64,000 nucleotides of DNA from positions 2,480,001-2,544,000 of the forward strand of contig NZ_CP196351.1 in assembly GCF_051668705.1 (NCBI RefSeq). Reading direction: 5' to 3'. The first letter of the stretch is position 1; each line of letters opens with the position of its first letter. Shown one piece after another: positions 45,386-54,711 of the stretch. A program made the translations under genes and the position numbers. The notes beneath the pieces were generated by a model that was not told the DNA's origin, did not search any database, and was given only the letters and a program-made list of their open reading frames with translations. This DNA comes from Alterisphingorhabdus sp051668705 (lineage in GTDB: Bacteria; Pseudomonadota; Alphaproteobacteria; Sphingomonadales; Sphingomonadaceae).

Positions 45386-47413
45386 ATGTCGCCACAGGGC
45401 ATACTATACGGTCACATACTTTCAGTGCTTGCCACTATTGCAGGTGGCATCTGGTTCGCGACGCAGTGGGTGGCCGCGCAGTTTAGCTATGACCCATATC
45501 TGGGAACGGCATGGTTCTATGTCCTCGACATTCCGATCTACTATCCGTGGCGTCTTTTCGAATGGTGGTATGCCTTTCACGCTTACGCGCCTGAGATATT
45601 CAGAACAGGCGGTAAGATAGTTGTCGGCGCAACTTTCGCCAGCATTGTCATCGCTGCCTTGCTTTCTGTTTGGCGGGGACGCCGCGCCAAAAAGCTAACC
45701 ACCTTCGGGTCGTCTGAGTGGGCCACAAAGCGCACGATGAAACGCGCTGGCCTACTCACCAAAACAGGCGTGTTTCTCGGTAAGCTCAAAAGTACCTACA
45801 TTCGCCATTCCGGGCCTGAACACATTATGGCGTTTGCGCCAACGCGTTCGGGTAAGGGTGTTGGTCTTGTCGTGCCAACGCTTTTGAGCTGGGGCGAAAG
45901 TGCGGTCATTCACGACATCAAAGGCGAGAACTGGCAATTGACGGCGGGGTGGCGCTCGACTTTCTCCCATTGTCTCTTGTTCAATCCAACCGATCCACTT
46001 AGTGCAAAATACAATCCGCTTCTGGAGGTACGCAAAGGCCGTAACGAAGTCCGCGATGTCCAGAACATTGCTGACATTCTGGTCGATCCCGAAGGGGCAT
46101 TGGAACGCCGCAACCATTGGGAGAAAACCGGCCATGCTCTGCTAGTCGGCGCAATCCTTCACGTTCTCTACGCAGAGAAAGAAAAGACGCTCGCTCGCGT
46201 CGCCAGTTTCTTGTCTGATCCCAGCCGTTCGTTTGAGCGCACATTATGGGTGATGATGAGTACCAACCACCTCGGCCCCGAAGAGGGTGCCCCCAAAACT
46301 CATCCGGTTGTCGCGCAAGCAGCGCGTGAACTCTTGAATAAGTCTGAAAACGAGCGCTCAGGCGTCCTGTCAACAGCGATGAGTTTTCTGGGACTATACC
46401 GTGACCCAACGGTGGCTGAGGTGACCTCTGCGTGCGATTGGCGAATTGCCGACCTGATCGAAGGCGAAAAGCCCATCTCCCTTTATCTGGTTGTCCCGCC
46501 CTCTGACATCTCACGCACCAAGCCGCTTGTTCGATTGATCCTCAATCAAATTGGCCGTCGTCTGACCGAAAAGCTGGATGATGAAGCAACAGCGGAAAAG
46601 CGCCGCCGCGTTTTGTTAATGCTTGATGAGTTTCCAGCACTCGGGCGGCTAGACTTCTTTGAAAGCGCTCTCGCATTCATGGCGGGGTATGGATTGCGAG
46701 CGTTCTTGATTGCTCAATCGCTCAATCAGATCGAGAAGGCATACGGCCCCAACAATTCCATTCTCGATAATTGTCATGTGCGCGTCGCCTTTGCGACCAA
46801 TGATGAAAGAACGGCCAAACGTATTTCTGACGCCCTCGGAGCAATGACCGAAATGCGGGCAATGCGAAACTATGCAGGTCACAGACTGGCACCTTGGCTC
46901 GGGCACGTCATGGTATCCCGTCAGGAATCGGCCCGACAACTCTTGACGCCGGGCGAGATCATGCAGCTTCCGCCCGATGACGAAATTATTCTCGTGTCCG
47001 GTTATTCCCCCGTTCGCGCAAAAAAGCTGCGTTACTTCGAAGACCAAAATTTTGTCAGCCGCGTATTCTCCCCTCCCGCGCTGACAGGCCCCGATCATCC
47101 ATATGGCGACCGTCCTTCCCCCCGCCTGGATGATTGGGGTCAAGATACCCACGCTGTCGATGATCGCTTGTTCGCCGAATTGGATGAAGGCGCTGCCAGC
47201 GGGAGTGATGGCGGTAAAGATCGCAAGCGCGAGATCGACGCGCCGCAGCAGGAAACACCCGAACCCGGCGATAACGAACAAAGCGCAGAACCGGATGGCG
47301 CAGATGACGATGCAGCGAAACGCGCCGCCGATCTCGCGCGCCGCGCCACCATCGCAAGCAAATCATATGGGTTGGATCGCGGCACGCCCGATTTCGACCT
47401 GCTGGATTTCTAA
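45386..47413 (+). CDS. traG: TraG/VirD4-type coupling protein
   Basis: 675 aa, with GAGG before the ATG. Two or more N-terminal membrane helices (about 8-30 and 75-95). Walker A APTRSGKGVGLV is near 151, Walker B LLMLDEFPALGRL near 410, then FLIAQSLNQIEKAYG and FATNDERTAKRISDALG. The C-terminus has a long acidic, low-complexity tail (about 600-660). It links the relaxosome to the trb-encoded channel at the inner membrane. The 242 bp before it contain no gene and presumably hold the trb operon promoter. Confidence 0.95.
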   Translation: MSPQGILYGHILSVLATIAGGIWFATQWVAAQFSYDPYLGTAWFYVLDIPIYYPWRLFEWWYAFHAYAPEIFRTGGKIVVGATFASIVIAALLSVWRGRRAKKLTTFGSSEWATKRTMKRAGLLTKTGVFLGKLKSTYIRHSGPEHIMAFAPTRSGKGVGLVVPTLLSWGESAVIHDIKGENWQLTAGWRSTFSHCLLFNPTDPLSAKYNPLLEVRKGRNEVRDVQNIADILVDPEGALERRNHWEKTGHALLVGAILHVLYAEKEKTLARVASFLSDPSRSFERTLWVMMSTNHLGPEEGAPKTHPVVAQAARELLNKSENERSGVLSTAMSFLGLYRDPTVAEVTSACDWRIADLIEGEKPISLYLVVPPSDISRTKPLVRLILNQIGRRLTEKLDDEATAEKRRRVLLMLDEFPALGRLDFFESALAFMAGYGLRAFLIAQSLNQIEKAYGPNNSILDNCHVRVAFATNDERTAKRISDALGAMTEMRAMRNYAGHRLAPWLGHVMVSRQESARQLLTPGEIMQLPPDDEIILVSGYSPVRAKKLRYFEDQNFVSRVFSPPALTGPDHPYGDRPSPRLDDWGQDTHAVDDRLFAELDEGAASGSDGGKDRKREIDAPQQETPEPGDNEQSAEPDGADDDAAKRAADLARRATIASKSYGLDRGTPDFDLLDF

Positions 47414-47415
47414 TC

Positions 47416-47925
47416 ATGGCGTCATCAAACCCCCGCATACACCCTTATTTGAAACCGTCCGTGTTCGCACACCTACAGGCCGCGAAACTCAAACCGGGTC
47501 GCACCGAGTCTGATATTGTCAACCAAGCACTGGCGGCGTTTTTCAGCCACGAACATGATGACAAAAGAGATGCCGCGCTCATCCGCCGTCTGGATCGTCT
47601 ATCTCGTCAGATCGAAGGATTGGAAAGCAAGCAAATCATAGCGGCGGAAGCATTTGCCTTATTCGTTCGTTACTTTTTGACAGTCATTCCCCAAGTCTCG
47701 GACGCCGATAAGAAAGCGGCGCAGGCCGAAGGTCACGCACGGTTCGAGACCTATTTAAACAGCCTCCAATCCATACTCCAAGACGGCGAACCTATTCTAT
47801 TCAACAGAATGGAAGATCAGCTTTCGGATGGCTCGAAATTTTTCACCGAAGACGAGTTAGCGCGCCTCCACCAGCCAAGGCCGGAGCGCCCTTCAAAAAC
47901 GGAGGACGCCGATGCAACAGCGTAA
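47416..47925 (+). CDS. CopG/ribbon-helix-helix-like protein of the trb operon
   Basis: 169 aa. The N-terminal strand-helix HPYLKPSVFAHLQAAKLKPG, then SDIVNQALAAFF, is a RHH-type motif. A helical segment (RRLDRLSRQIEGLESKQIIA, EAFALFVRYFLTVIP) follows, with a charged tail. A CopG-family gene at this place, between traG and trbB, is standard in Tn4371-like modules. It may regulate trb expression. Confidence 0.82.
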   Translation: MASSNPRIHPYLKPSVFAHLQAAKLKPGRTESDIVNQALAAFFSHEHDDKRDAALIRRLDRLSRQIEGLESKQIIAAEAFALFVRYFLTVIPQVSDADKKAAQAEGHARFETYLNSLQSILQDGEPILFNRMEDQLSDGSKFFTEDELARLHQPRPERPSKTEDADATA

Positions 47926-48919
47926 TCAAGAATCCCTTCTGCGCACACAGTCCATGCTCAAGACGGCAATGGGCGAGACCATTCAGGCCGCATTAGCCGA
48001 CCCTGCCGTTGTCGAGATCATGGTCAACCCGGACGGATGGCTTTGGTTGGATCGCCACGGAGCCGGACGTCAATGCACTGACACACGCCTATCTCCCGAA
48101 AAAGGGGAGCGGATCATCCGGCTCGTCGCCAGTCACATTGGAGCAGAAGTCACGGCCATCACACCCATTGTGAGCGCGGAGTTGCCCGGTGCAGGCGAGC
48201 GATTTGAGGGCGTGTTACCGCCGGTGACGAAGGCCCCATGTTTTTCAATCCGTAAGGCTGCCGGTAAAATCTTTTCTCTCGACGATTACGTCAGCGCAGA
48301 AACACTTTCGGTCATTCAACGCCAACATCTTCAAACCGCCGTTCGCGAGCGTAAGAATGTCCTCATCGTTGGCGGCACAGGGTCAGGTAAAACCACTTTG
48401 GCCAATGCGCTGTTGAATGAAGTCGCAGAAACCGGCGACCGTGTTCTCATCATTGAAGACACCCGCGAACTGCAATGCGCGACTCCGGATCAAGTCGCAC
48501 TACGCACGCGCCTTCCGCATGTTTCGATGGCCGATCTTGTGAAATCAACCTTGCGGCTTCGGCCAGACAGGATCGTGGTTGGCGAGGTGCGCGGTCCAGA
48601 AGCCTTAGACATGCTCAAAGCGTGGAATACGGGACATCCGGGCGGGATCAGCACCATCCACGCCAACGACGCGATAGGTGGGCTTTACCGTCTTGAACAA
48701 CTGGTTGGTGAAGTCGCGGCAAACATACCGCGCACATTGATCGCACAGGCCATTGACCTCTTAGTCTTCATTTCAGGGCGCGGCAATGCACGGCGCATTG
48801 AATCCATCCGGCATGTCACCGGCATCGAGGACACCGGACACGGATACCTCACCTGCGATGTCGCCGACGCCCCGACAAACATTCTCTCTCTTCAATCGTC
48901 ATCAAACAACGGAGCCTAG
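47912..48919 (+). CDS. trbB: TrbB, conjugal transfer secretion ATPase
   Basis: 335 aa, with GGAGG before the ATG. VirB11/GspE-type hexameric ATPase: VEIMVNPDGWLWLDRHG, Walker A LIVGGTGSGKTTLANALL near 152, ELQCATPDQVALRT, Walker B RPDRIVVGEVRGPEALDML, and GHPGGISTIHANDA. It powers pilus assembly and substrate transfer from the cytoplasmic face. It overlaps the CopG-like gene by 14 bp. Confidence 0.96.
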   Translation: MQQRNQESLLRTQSMLKTAMGETIQAALADPAVVEIMVNPDGWLWLDRHGAGRQCTDTRLSPEKGERIIRLVASHIGAEVTAITPIVSAELPGAGERFEGVLPPVTKAPCFSIRKAAGKIFSLDDYVSAETLSVIQRQHLQTAVRERKNVLIVGGTGSGKTTLANALLNEVAETGDRVLIIEDTRELQCATPDQVALRTRLPHVSMADLVKSTLRLRPDRIVVGEVRGPEALDMLKAWNTGHPGGISTIHANDAIGGLYRLEQLVGEVAANIPRTLIAQAIDLLVFISGRGNARRIESIRHVTGIEDTGHGYLTCDVADAPTNILSLQSSSNNGA

Positions 48920-48921
48920 CT

Positions 48922-49251
48922 ATGTCTCTCACTTACCATACCATTCGATCCCTCCAGTACATCGCACTCTCGCTATTGCTGTTTCTCCTCTTGTCAGGAC
49001 AAGCCTTTGCCGCCGGGTCTGGCATGCCCTGGGAAGGACCAATTCAACAAATCGTCACCTCTATCGAGGGCGACGTTGCCAAGGGAATTGGCGTTATCGC
49101 CATCGTCGTCACAGGGCTTGGTATCGCCTTTGGCGACATGGGAAGCGGCATGCGCAATCTTTTGAAGATCGTTTTTGGTCTGTCGATTGCGTTCACGGCG
49201 ACCAGCTTTTTCCTCTCATTTTTCTCTTTCGGCGGCGGGGCGGTTATCTAA
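48922..49251 (+). CDS. trbC: TrbC, conjugal pilin precursor
   Basis: 109 aa. Signal peptide LSLLLFLLLSGQAFAAG, then two hydrophobic helices (GIGVIAIVVTGLGIAFGDMG and LLKIVFGLSIAFTATSFFLS) as in VirB2/TrbC pilins. It is probably processed by TraF encoded upstream. The stop shares a base with the trbD start. Confidence 0.93.
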   Translation: MSLTYHTIRSLQYIALSLLLFLLLSGQAFAAGSGMPWEGPIQQIVTSIEGDVAKGIGVIAIVVTGLGIAFGDMGSGMRNLLKIVFGLSIAFTATSFFLSFFSFGGGAVI

Positions 49252-49502
49252 TGGTCGACGGTTTCTCCATCCCCGTTCATCGCTCTCTGACCGAACCAAT
49301 TCTGATGGGCGGTGCGCCGCGCGCCGCGACCATCATGAATGGCACCATCGCCGCCGCAATCGGACTTGGTTTGCACCTTTGGCACTTCGGAATCCTCTAT
49401 TGGGTGATTGCTCATAGCGCCTGCGTTTTTGCTGCCAAGCGCGATTACCAGTTAGTCGAGGTGCTTATCCGCCATGTCCGTCACAAGGGGTATCTCGCAT
49501 GA
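49251..49502 (+). CDS. trbD: TrbD, inner-membrane channel protein (VirB3-like)
   Basis: 83 aa from ATG 49251 (MVDGFSIPVHRSLTEPILMG), sharing one base with the trbC stop and overlapping trbE by 4 bp. The frame stays open far upstream, so automated calling may choose a much longer false start. VPxHRSLTEPILMGGAPR and the following two-helix hairpin (IMNGTIAAAIGLGLHLWHFG) are the VirB3/TrbD signature. Confidence 0.93.
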   Translation: MVDGFSIPVHRSLTEPILMGGAPRAATIMNGTIAAAIGLGLHLWHFGILYWVIAHSACVFAAKRDYQLVEVLIRHVRHKGYLA

Positions 49503-51952
49503 TGAATCTCTCCGAATATCAGGCCGCCCCTCAATGCCTTGCTGACTATCTGCCTTGGGCCTGCCTTATCGCGCCGGGCGTGGTTTTGAACAAGGATGGC
49601 AGCTTTCAGCGAACGGCTGAGTTTCGTGGGCCCGACCTTGATAGTTCGACCGGGGAAGAGTTGGTTTCCATCTGTGCCCGGATCAACAATGCCCTCAAGC
49701 GGTTTGGTTCATCTTGGGCGATCTACTTTGAAGCCGCGCGCGCGCCAGCGCTTGAATATCCAACCAGTGAATGGCGGGATAAAGTTGCATGGATCATTGA
49801 TGAAGAACGGCGCTCACTTTTCGAAGGAAGGCAGGCAAATGATCTTCTGTTTGAGAGCCGGTTCTATCTAACCTTCTCTTACTTGCCGCCCGCAGACTCA
49901 GTGAGCAAAATTGAAGAAGCACTCATTGAGCGCCCCGAAGATGAAGAACAAATTGGCGCGTCGGATTATCTCGCTCGCTTTCTGCAGGAGACGGACAAAG
50001 CGCTTTCACTCTTTGAAACCATCTTTCCAGATGCAAGGTTTTTGAGCGACGAACAAACTCTGACCTATCTACAACGCTGCGTTTCCGGTCGGCGCCATCC
50101 AGTCAAGGCCCCGAACACGCCATGTTATCTCGATGCCGTTCTTGGCGGCGCCTCCCTTGTAGGGGGCCTCGAACCCGTACTGGACGGCCAGCATTTGCGC
50201 GTCGTCACCATTCAGGGTTTTCCGCCAATGACCGAACCCGGTCTCTTGGATGACCTTAACAATCTTGGCTTCTCCTATCGCTGGGTCACACGCTATCTGC
50301 CGATGGACAAGTTGGCTGCAACGAAAGTGCTGACCCGCTACAGGCGGCAATGGTTCGCCAAGCGAAAGTCTCTCATGTCGCTCTTGCGCGAAATGATGAC
50401 CAATGAAGCCTCGCCGCTGGTTGATACCGACGCAGACAACAAAGCCGCAGATGCGGACGCCGCGCTTCAAACTCTTGGCGCAGATCACGTAGGCTTTGGT
50501 TATCTGACCACAGCCATCGTTGTTCAATCCACATCTGCCACCGTCGCAGACGACATGATTCGCGAAGTCGAGCGGATTGTGAATGGTCGTGGCTATGTAA
50601 CCATCAAGGAAACGGTCAACGCGATTGATGCCTGGCTCGGGACAGTACCGGGTCACGCTTACGCCAATGTTCGCCAGCCCATCGTCCACACGCTCAACCT
50701 TGCGCACATGATGCCGCTATCGGCTGTGTGGGCAGGTCCAGCGCAGAACAAGCACCTTCAAGGGCCGCCGCTTCTTTATGCGACCACAGCCTCGCAAACG
50801 CCGTTCCGGGTGGTGCTCCATCAAGGCGATGTCGGGCATACTTTGATTGTCGGACCAACGGGCGCGGGCAAATCTGTTTTGCTTTCGATGCTGGCCTTGC
50901 AGTTCCGACGCTATGCCGATGCGCAGATATTCATTTTCGACAAGGGCGGGTCGGCCACTGCTGCCACCTTGGGCGTTGGCGGCGAGCATTTCCAATTGGG
51001 CGGCGATCACGGATTATGCTTTCAGCCTCTCGCCAGAATAGACTCTGACACCGAGCGGGCTTGGGCGCTTGAATGGCTGTGCGGCCTTCTATCACATGAT
51101 GGGATAACAATTGAGCCTGACACCAAAGAGGCGATATGGACGGCTTTGAGTTCGCTTGCCACCGCGCCGCAAGTTGAGCGCACCATGACCGGATTGAGCG
51201 CATTGCTCCAATCCAACCGTCTCCGACAGGCTATCGAACCCTATACGCTCAAAGGCGCACATGGATCTCTGCTGGACGCCGATCATGAGACCATAGGCGA
51301 AAATGACTGGCAGTGCTTCGAGATGGAAGAATTGATGCACCAAAAGTCTCTGGTGCCGCCGGTCCTTTCCTATCTCTTTCATCGGCTGGAAGATCGGTTT
51401 GACGGTAAGCCGAGCCTACTTATTCTCGATGAAGCCTGGGTCTTTCTCGACGATCCGATGTTTGCAGATCGTATCCGTGAATGGCTCAAGGTTCTGCGGA
51501 AGAAAAACGTTTCGGTCGTGTTTGCCACGCAGTCACTCAGTGACATTGCCACAAGTGACATTGCGCCTGCGATCATAGAATCTTGCCCATCACGTATTTT
51601 TCTGCCCAACAATCGGGCTTTGGAGCCGCAACAGCGCAAGGCTTACACGGGCTTCGGTCTAAATGAGCGGCAGGTTGAGATCATCGCGCATTCAACACCA
51701 AAGCGCGACTATTACTTCCAGTCTCGAAACGGCAATCGGTTGTTTGATTTGTCCTTGGGTCCGGTGGCGCTCGCCTTTTGCGGCGCGTCATCCAAGGACG
51801 ACCTTAACGCCATCGCCGAGATTGCTTCCGACAATCCAAATGGAGCGTTTGCAGAACGTTGGCTGGAAGCGCGCGGTCTGAATTGGGCCGCTGACCTCAT
51901 TTCCGAGCACCCCCAACCAGAGAAAGGAGACGCGCTATGCGCCGAAGACTGA
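49499..51952 (+). CDS. trbE: TrbE, VirB4-type conjugation ATPase
   Basis: 817 aa. Walker A HTLIVGPTGAGKSVLLSMLA is near residue 450, and Walker B PSLLILDEAWVFLDD near 640. FATQSLSDIATSDIAPAIIE and the final RDYYFQSRNGNRLFDLSLG are typical of VirB4/TrbE. It is the largest energy protein of the channel and contacts TrbD and TrbC. The ATG-ATG start overlaps the end of trbD; the stop overlaps trbJ by 16 bp. Confidence 0.96.
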   Translation: MMNLSEYQAAPQCLADYLPWACLIAPGVVLNKDGSFQRTAEFRGPDLDSSTGEELVSICARINNALKRFGSSWAIYFEAARAPALEYPTSEWRDKVAWIIDEERRSLFEGRQANDLLFESRFYLTFSYLPPADSVSKIEEALIERPEDEEQIGASDYLARFLQETDKALSLFETIFPDARFLSDEQTLTYLQRCVSGRRHPVKAPNTPCYLDAVLGGASLVGGLEPVLDGQHLRVVTIQGFPPMTEPGLLDDLNNLGFSYRWVTRYLPMDKLAATKVLTRYRRQWFAKRKSLMSLLREMMTNEASPLVDTDADNKAADADAALQTLGADHVGFGYLTTAIVVQSTSATVADDMIREVERIVNGRGYVTIKETVNAIDAWLGTVPGHAYANVRQPIVHTLNLAHMMPLSAVWAGPAQNKHLQGPPLLYATTASQTPFRVVLHQGDVGHTLIVGPTGAGKSVLLSMLALQFRRYADAQIFIFDKGGSATAATLGVGGEHFQLGGDHGLCFQPLARIDSDTERAWALEWLCGLLSHDGITIEPDTKEAIWTALSSLATAPQVERTMTGLSALLQSNRLRQAIEPYTLKGAHGSLLDADHETIGENDWQCFEMEELMHQKSLVPPVLSYLFHRLEDRFDGKPSLLILDEAWVFLDDPMFADRIREWLKVLRKKNVSVVFATQSLSDIATSDIAPAIIESCPSRIFLPNNRALEPQQRKAYTGFGLNERQVEIIAHSTPKRDYYFQSRNGNRLFDLSLGPVALAFCGASSKDDLNAIAEIASDNPNGAFAERWLEARGLNWAADLISEHPQPEKGDALCAED

Positions 51953-52659
51953 TTTCAATACTCATGATTGTTTTGATGGGGGTCGCACCCCTTCAACCCG
52001 CCCACGCATTCTTTGGATTTGGCGGTGTCGTGTTTGACCCGACCAATTACGGGCAAAATCTCCTCACCGCCGCACGGACGCTGCAAACAGTCAACAATCA
52101 GATCAAGCAGCTTCAGAACGAAGCGGACATGATTGTCAATCAGGTCAAGGATTTGACCAAGCTGGATTTTGACTCCCGCCAGCAATTGAACAGTCTCTTG
52201 CGGGAAATATCGACCTTGACGACTCAAGCGAAGGCCATGTCGTTTGAGGTTCAGAAAGCCGATCAAGTCTTCAAAATCAAATATCCTGAAGACTATGCGG
52301 CCCTTTCCAGCCAGCAAATCATCCAAAACGCTGAAAGCCTTTGGAAGACATCACGGGCATCTTTGCACGATGCGCTGCTCATGCAGTCAAAAATCGCAGA
52401 AACGGTTCGGGCTGACACTTCCACACTCGATACGCTGATGCGTGAAAGCCAAGTCGCCGGAGGCAATCTGGCCGCAGCTCAAGCGGGCAATCAAATAATG
52501 GCGTTGTCCGCAAAGCAGGCCATGCAGTTGCAGGAATTGACCGCATCGCAGTTCCGCGCGGAAACGCTTGAACGCGCCCGTCGATTGCAAACCGAACGCG
52601 CCGCTAAGGTCCGTCATGAGCGGTTTGTTGGCGCTGCCTCTGCCTATCCCGGCAATTAA
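51937..52659 (+). CDS. trbJ: TrbJ, periplasmic entry-exclusion/assembly protein (VirB5-like)
   Basis: 240 aa. Signal peptide LISILMIVLMGVAPLQPAHA, then the family start FFGFGGVVFDPTNYGQNLLT. Long alpha-helical coiled segments (TVNNQIKQLQNEADMIVNQV) and a basic C-terminal helix. Secreted to the periplasm and needed for pilus formation. The usual small trbK (entry-exclusion lipoprotein) does not follow; trbL starts 21 bp later. Confidence 0.92.
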   Translation: MRRRLISILMIVLMGVAPLQPAHAFFGFGGVVFDPTNYGQNLLTAARTLQTVNNQIKQLQNEADMIVNQVKDLTKLDFDSRQQLNSLLREISTLTTQAKAMSFEVQKADQVFKIKYPEDYAALSSQQIIQNAESLWKTSRASLHDALLMQSKIAETVRADTSTLDTLMRESQVAGGNLAAAQAGNQIMALSAKQAMQLQELTASQFRAETLERARRLQTERAAKVRHERFVGAASAYPGN

Positions 52660-52680
52660 GACTTTCAGGAGCGAGCGGCA

Positions 52681-54015
52681 ATGAACGACCTAGGTATTAT
52701 AGATCAATTCCTCCAAACATTCTCGACCTATATCGACAGTGGTTTTGGTTTGCTCGCTCCTGACGTTGCATTCCTGACAACAGCACTCGTGACAATCGAC
52801 ATCGTGCTTGCAGGACTGTTTTGGGCCTTTGGCAATCTTGACAATATCGTGGTCGGATTTTTGAAGAAGGTTTTGTATATTGGCTTCTTCGCATTGCTGC
52901 TTAACCAGTTTCCTCTGCTGGCGAATATTATCTTTGAAAGTTTCGCCCAGCTCGGATTGAATGCCACAGGCGGCACGATCACTGCGGCTGATCTCTTACG
53001 GCCCGGTTTTGTTGCGAGTACCGGATTTACCGCCGCGCACCCCTTGCTTGACGAGATTGCCGATCTCTCTGGACCCGTCGCGTTTTTCGTCAATATCGTC
53101 ACCATTGCGATTCTTGCGCTCGCCTGGCTCATTACTCTCTTTGCGTTTTTCTTCCTCGCAATCCAGATTTTCGTCACGATCATTGAGTTCAAGCTGACGA
53201 CGCTCGCTGGGTTTGTCCTTGTGCCATTCGCGCTTTGGAACAAGACGTCATTCCTAGCTGAACGAGTGCTGGGCAACGTCATTTCATCCGGCATCAAACT
53301 CATGGTGCTGGCGATCATTGTCGGTATCGGTTCGACTTTGTTTGGCAATGTTACTTCAGGATTCACACCCGGAAACATAACACTTCAAGACGCCGCAGCG
53401 GTCATACTCGCATCACTTGCACTTCTGGCGCTTGGAATCTTTGGACCGGGAATCGCAACCGGTCTTGTCTCTGGCGCTCCCCAACTTGGCGCAGGTGCGG
53501 CTGTCGGCACTGCCGTTGGTGCAGGTGCAGCAGGCTTTGCCGGTGCCAGCGTTGGAGGGGCCGCAGCCTCGGCTGCAACGCGCGGTGCGGTAGGCGCCGT
53601 AAAAGCGGGTTCTTCGATGGCTGGCGGTACAGCCATGTCCTATTCGATGGGAAAAGCCGCATCCGGGCAAGGCGGTATCAAAGGCGCCGCTTCCGGTATG
53701 GCAGCCGTTGCGCACGCAGGTGCCGGATCGGTAGCCAATGCCGCTAAATCTGCTGCCGCCAAGGTCACCGATCCAGTCAAGCAATCGTTCAAGTCTGGAA
53801 GTCGCGGCGCAATCACAGCGACCGGTGGCAAGATCTCCGGCGGGGAGTCCGGATCGACGGGTGGGTCTTCAACTAATGGCCAACCCGATTGGGCCAAAAA
53901 AGCCAACCGCAATCAATTGCAACGCGATGCCGGTCTCGCTGCCACCTCCGCTCTACGCGACGGAGACAGAGGCGGTTCAGGAGATGGCCCGCGACTGAAA
54001 CAAGATGAGGAGTAA
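52681..54015 (+). CDS. trbL: TrbL, VirB6-like polytopic channel protein
   Basis: 444 aa, with AGGAG upstream. At least five hydrophobic helices between residues 20 and 270 (for example VAFFVNIVTIAILALAWLIT and LMVLAIIVGIGSTLFG). A long Gly/Ala/Ser-rich low-complexity region (about 260-400) follows, with a charged end. This is the usual TrbL design. It forms part of the inner-membrane pore. Confidence 0.93.
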   Translation: MNDLGIIDQFLQTFSTYIDSGFGLLAPDVAFLTTALVTIDIVLAGLFWAFGNLDNIVVGFLKKVLYIGFFALLLNQFPLLANIIFESFAQLGLNATGGTITAADLLRPGFVASTGFTAAHPLLDEIADLSGPVAFFVNIVTIAILALAWLITLFAFFFLAIQIFVTIIEFKLTTLAGFVLVPFALWNKTSFLAERVLGNVISSGIKLMVLAIIVGIGSTLFGNVTSGFTPGNITLQDAAAVILASLALLALGIFGPGIATGLVSGAPQLGAGAAVGTAVGAGAAGFAGASVGGAAASAATRGAVGAVKAGSSMAGGTAMSYSMGKAASGQGGIKGAASGMAAVAHAGAGSVANAAKSAAAKVTDPVKQSFKSGSRGAITATGGKISGGESGSTGGSSTNGQPDWAKKANRNQLQRDAGLAATSALRDGDRGGSGDGPRLKQDEE

Positions 54016-54019
54016 TTTT

Positions 54020-54700
54020 ATGTGGAAACGCAATCAAACCGCATACGGACGAACGGAAGCCCCTGTCACGCCTTATCAGAAAGCCGCGCAGACCTGGGAT
54101 GACCGTATCGGATCAGCGCGTGTTCAAGCCAAGAACTGGCGGATCATCGCTATACTGTCACTCTTGTTTGCGATTGCCATGTCCGCTGCCTTTGTCTGGC
54201 GGTCATCACAGAGCATCATCACGCCCTATGTGGTGGAACTCGAACAGAACGGATCGGTTCGAGCCGTCGCGCCGAGTGTTGCCAAATACAAACCCACCGA
54301 CGCGCAGATTGGCTACCAGCTTGCCGAATTTATCAAGAAGGTTCGCTCGGTCTCCATTGACCCGATCGTTCTGCGTCAGAACTGGACGACTGCATATCAC
54401 TTCGCGACCGATCAAGCGGCGCTCACCCTAAACGAATACGCGCGCGATAATGATCCGTTTCAAGACGTTGGGCATCGCTCCGTTTCCGTTCAAATCGCCA
54501 GCGTTGTTCGGTCTTCAGACGACAGTTTTGATTTGCGCTGGCGTGAGACTGCTTTTCGCGATGGCGTGAAGCTCACCACCAATACCTACACCGCTAACCT
54601 GTCCATCATTCTTAAAACGCCAACGGATGAGCAAACGCTGCATCAGAACCCGCTCGGTATCTACGTCCACGGCATCAACTGGTCGAAAGACCTCATCTGA
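54020..54700 (+). CDS. trbF: TrbF, VirB8-like inner-membrane protein
   Basis: 226 aa from ATG 54020 (MWKRNQTAYGRTEAPVTPYQ), with GAGGAG 7 nt upstream. The earlier ATG 54005 lies inside trbL. One membrane helix (IIAILSLLFAIAMSAAFVWR) is followed by the periplasmic NTF2-like VirB8 domain (IGYQLAEFIKKVRSVSIDP, NPLGIYVHGINWSKDL). It scaffolds the channel. Confidence 0.94.
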   Translation: MWKRNQTAYGRTEAPVTPYQKAAQTWDDRIGSARVQAKNWRIIAILSLLFAIAMSAAFVWRSSQSIITPYVVELEQNGSVRAVAPSVAKYKPTDAQIGYQLAEFIKKVRSVSIDPIVLRQNWTTAYHFATDQAALTLNEYARDNDPFQDVGHRSVSVQIASVVRSSDDSFDLRWRETAFRDGVKLTTNTYTANLSIILKTPTDEQTLHQNPLGIYVHGINWSKDLI

Positions 54701-54711
54701 GGAGAATAATC

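Noticed and set aside
48786..49502. A 238-aa plus-strand frame ending with trbD
   Set aside because: Only the last 83 codons (from 49251) match TrbD. The upstream part is out of frame with trbB and trbC, which fill that DNA.
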